Assembly: GCA_021828745.1 (NCBI GenBank)
Contig: JAJZDE010000060.1
Location: forward strand, 1-7,939
DNA: 7,939 nt
Direction: 5' to 3'
Origin: Pseudomonadota bacterium
Lineage (GTDB): Bacteria; Pseudomonadota; Gammaproteobacteria; Burkholderiales; Ferrovaceae
Shown: positions 7,045 to 7,939 of the stretch, one piece after another
Layout of the letters: each line of letters opens with the position of its first letter
Numbering within the stretch: the stretch's first letter is position 1
Made by a program: the position numbers and the translations under genes
The notes under the pieces: model-generated
What the model was told of the DNA's origin: nothing
Database searches by the model: none
The model's input: the letters and a program-made list of their open reading frames with translations, nothing else

Positions 7045-7064
7045 GGGCCTCGGGCCCTTTTTTT
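7045..7064 (+). terminator. Intrinsic terminator/attenuator in the rimP leader
   Basis: GGGCC (7045-7049), the loop TCG and GGCCC (7053-7057) form a compact all-G-C stem followed directly by seven Ts (7058-7064), the structure of a Rho-independent terminator. It sits 36 bases after the aminopeptidase stop and 37 bases before rimP. It could end the aminopeptidase transcript. It could also attenuate transcripts from the promoter at 6981-7010, as proposed for the rimP leader element known from other proteobacteria. The stem is only five base pairs, so termination may be partial. Confidence 0.75.
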
Positions 7065-7101
7065 ATTTGTGTGATTTCAGGGAATAGGTTACCAGGCGAA
7101 T

Positions 7102-7527
7102 ATGGATCTCGTGGGATTGGTGGATAAAACAGTGACAGGACTGGGCTATGAGTTCGTGGAACTCGAACGCGCAGGCCGGGGGTTGTTACGTGTTTTCATC
7201 GATCATCCCAATGGGATCGGTGTGGAGGATTGCGCTACGGTCAGTCATCAGTTGACCCGCCTGTTCGGTGTGGAAGAAGTGCCCTATGAACGGCTCGAAG
7301 TATCCTCACCCGGTTTGGATCGACCGTTGAATAAGACCGCCGATTTCGAACGGTTTTTAGGGCGCGAGGTCAAAGTCAAACTGCGCATTCCTCATGCAGG
7401 TCAGAGAAATTTTTTGGGGCGTCTTGAAGCAGTGACTGAACAGACCCTTACTTTGGCAACCTCGGCGGGATTATTGGATATGGCGCGCGAAGATATCGAA
7501 CGTGCCCGTCTCGTGCCGGAATTGTGA
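7102..7527 (+). CDS. rimP: Ribosome maturation factor RimP
   Basis: RimP binds the 30S subunit late in assembly and is needed for efficient maturation. The 141-residue length is typical. The N-terminal alpha/beta domain (about 1-75) contains GLGYEFVELE, GRGLLRVFID, VEDCATVSHQLTRLF and the family signature LEVSSPGLDRPL (65-76). The C-terminal SH3-like domain (about 80-141) holds FLGREVKVKLR and GQRNFLGRLE and ends in ARLVPEL, close to betaproteobacterial versions. CAGG (7093-7096) is a modest ribosome site 5 bases before the ATG. nusA follows after 14 bases in the usual rimP-nusA order, so the two are co-transcribed. Confidence 0.96.
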   Translation: MDLVGLVDKTVTGLGYEFVELERAGRGLLRVFIDHPNGIGVEDCATVSHQLTRLFGVEEVPYERLEVSSPGLDRPLNKTADFERFLGREVKVKLRIPHAGQRNFLGRLEAVTEQTLTLATSAGLLDMAREDIERARLVPEL

Positions 7528-7541
7528 GTGGAGAGAACAGA

Positions 7542-7939
7542 ATGAGCAAGGAAGTACTGTTGTTGGTCGATGCGCTGGCGCGGGAGAAAAACGTTTCGCC
7601 CGAGATCGTGTTTGTGGCACTGGAACAGGCTCTGGCATCGGCCACCCGTAAGAAGCATGGGGAGGAAGACATCGATGTGCGGGTCAGCATCGATCGTCAT
7701 ACCGGCGATTTCCAGTCCTATCGGCGCTGGCGTGTCGTGGAGGATCAGGAATGGCTGTCCGAATTCCAGGAATTGCCCCTGTCCCAGGTACGCGTAACCA
7801 ATCCGGACGCTCAAGCCGGGGAGATCATCGAGACTCCCCTGGAGCCCGTCGAGTTTGGACGTATTGGGGCACAGGCAGCCAAGCAGGTGATTTTTCAGAA
7901 AATCCGGGATGCGGAACGGGAACAGATTCTGGCCGATTT
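7542..7939 (+). CDS. nusA: Transcription factor NusA, N-terminal part (cut by window edge)
   Basis: NusA binds RNA polymerase and modulates pausing, termination and antitermination. The visible 132 codons cover the N-terminal polymerase-binding domain: MSKEVLLLVDALAREK, the conserved VFVALEQALASATRKKHG helix region, VRVSIDRHTGDF and RRWRVV, ending in the QVIFQKIRDAEREQIL helix that precedes the S1 domain. The S1 and KH domains lie beyond the right edge. GGAGAG (7530-7535) is a good ribosome site 6 bases before the ATG. The gene starts 14 bases after the rimP stop. In related genomes infB normally follows. Confidence 0.96.
   Translation, partial: MSKEVLLLVDALAREKNVSPEIVFVALEQALASATRKKHGEEDIDVRVSIDRHTGDFQSYRRWRVVEDQEWLSEFQELPLSQVRVTNPDAQAGEIIETPLEPVEFGRIGAQAAKQVIFQKIRDAEREQILAD

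Overview
The window looks like chromosomal DNA from a Gram-negative bacterium, most likely a betaproteobacterium or a close relative. This is inferred from the style of the RimP and NusA N-terminal sequences and from an outer-membrane TonB-dependent receptor. It could be an iron-oxidising or acidophilic lineage, but nothing here proves that. No plasmid, phage, insertion-sequence, CRISPR or tRNA/rRNA signature was seen. Coding density is high and no gene-free stretch exceeds about 140 bases.

Left part, minus strand (about 1-5393). Read in the direction of transcription, the order is thyA (thymidylate synthase), a NarL/LuxR-type response regulator, a membrane histidine kinase with a periplasmic jelly-roll-like sensor and a seven-helix membrane block, and then a TonB-dependent receptor that runs off the left edge. 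The kinase and regulator are 16 bases apart and form a two-component pair. The receptor has its own sigma70-type promoter (TTGATA-N17-TATGAT). One Fur-box-like palindrome covers its -10 and a second covers its -35, so it should be repressed when iron is plentiful. ThyA keeps every key substrate-binding residue and has about 50 residues of insertions relative to the E. coli enzyme. A GTG start with a good ribosome binding site fits best.

Right part, plus strand (5465-7939). An M17 leucyl aminopeptidase is divergent from thyA. It is followed by rimP and the 5' part of nusA, the usual start of the rimP-nusA-infB transcription/translation cluster. A strong candidate promoter for rimP-nusA (TGGACA-N18-TATAAT) lies on the last codons of the aminopeptidase gene, whose TAA stop sits inside the -10 hexamer. 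The leader then meets an intrinsic-terminator-like hairpin with seven Ts before rimP, which suggests attenuation.

No wholly new system is evident. The best leads are the architecture of the Fur-controlled receptor promoter, the position of an orphan-looking sensor kinase pair between thyA and an iron-type receptor, the promoter/attenuator arrangement before rimP, and a dnaX-type A-AAA-AAG heptamer inside the aminopeptidase gene.
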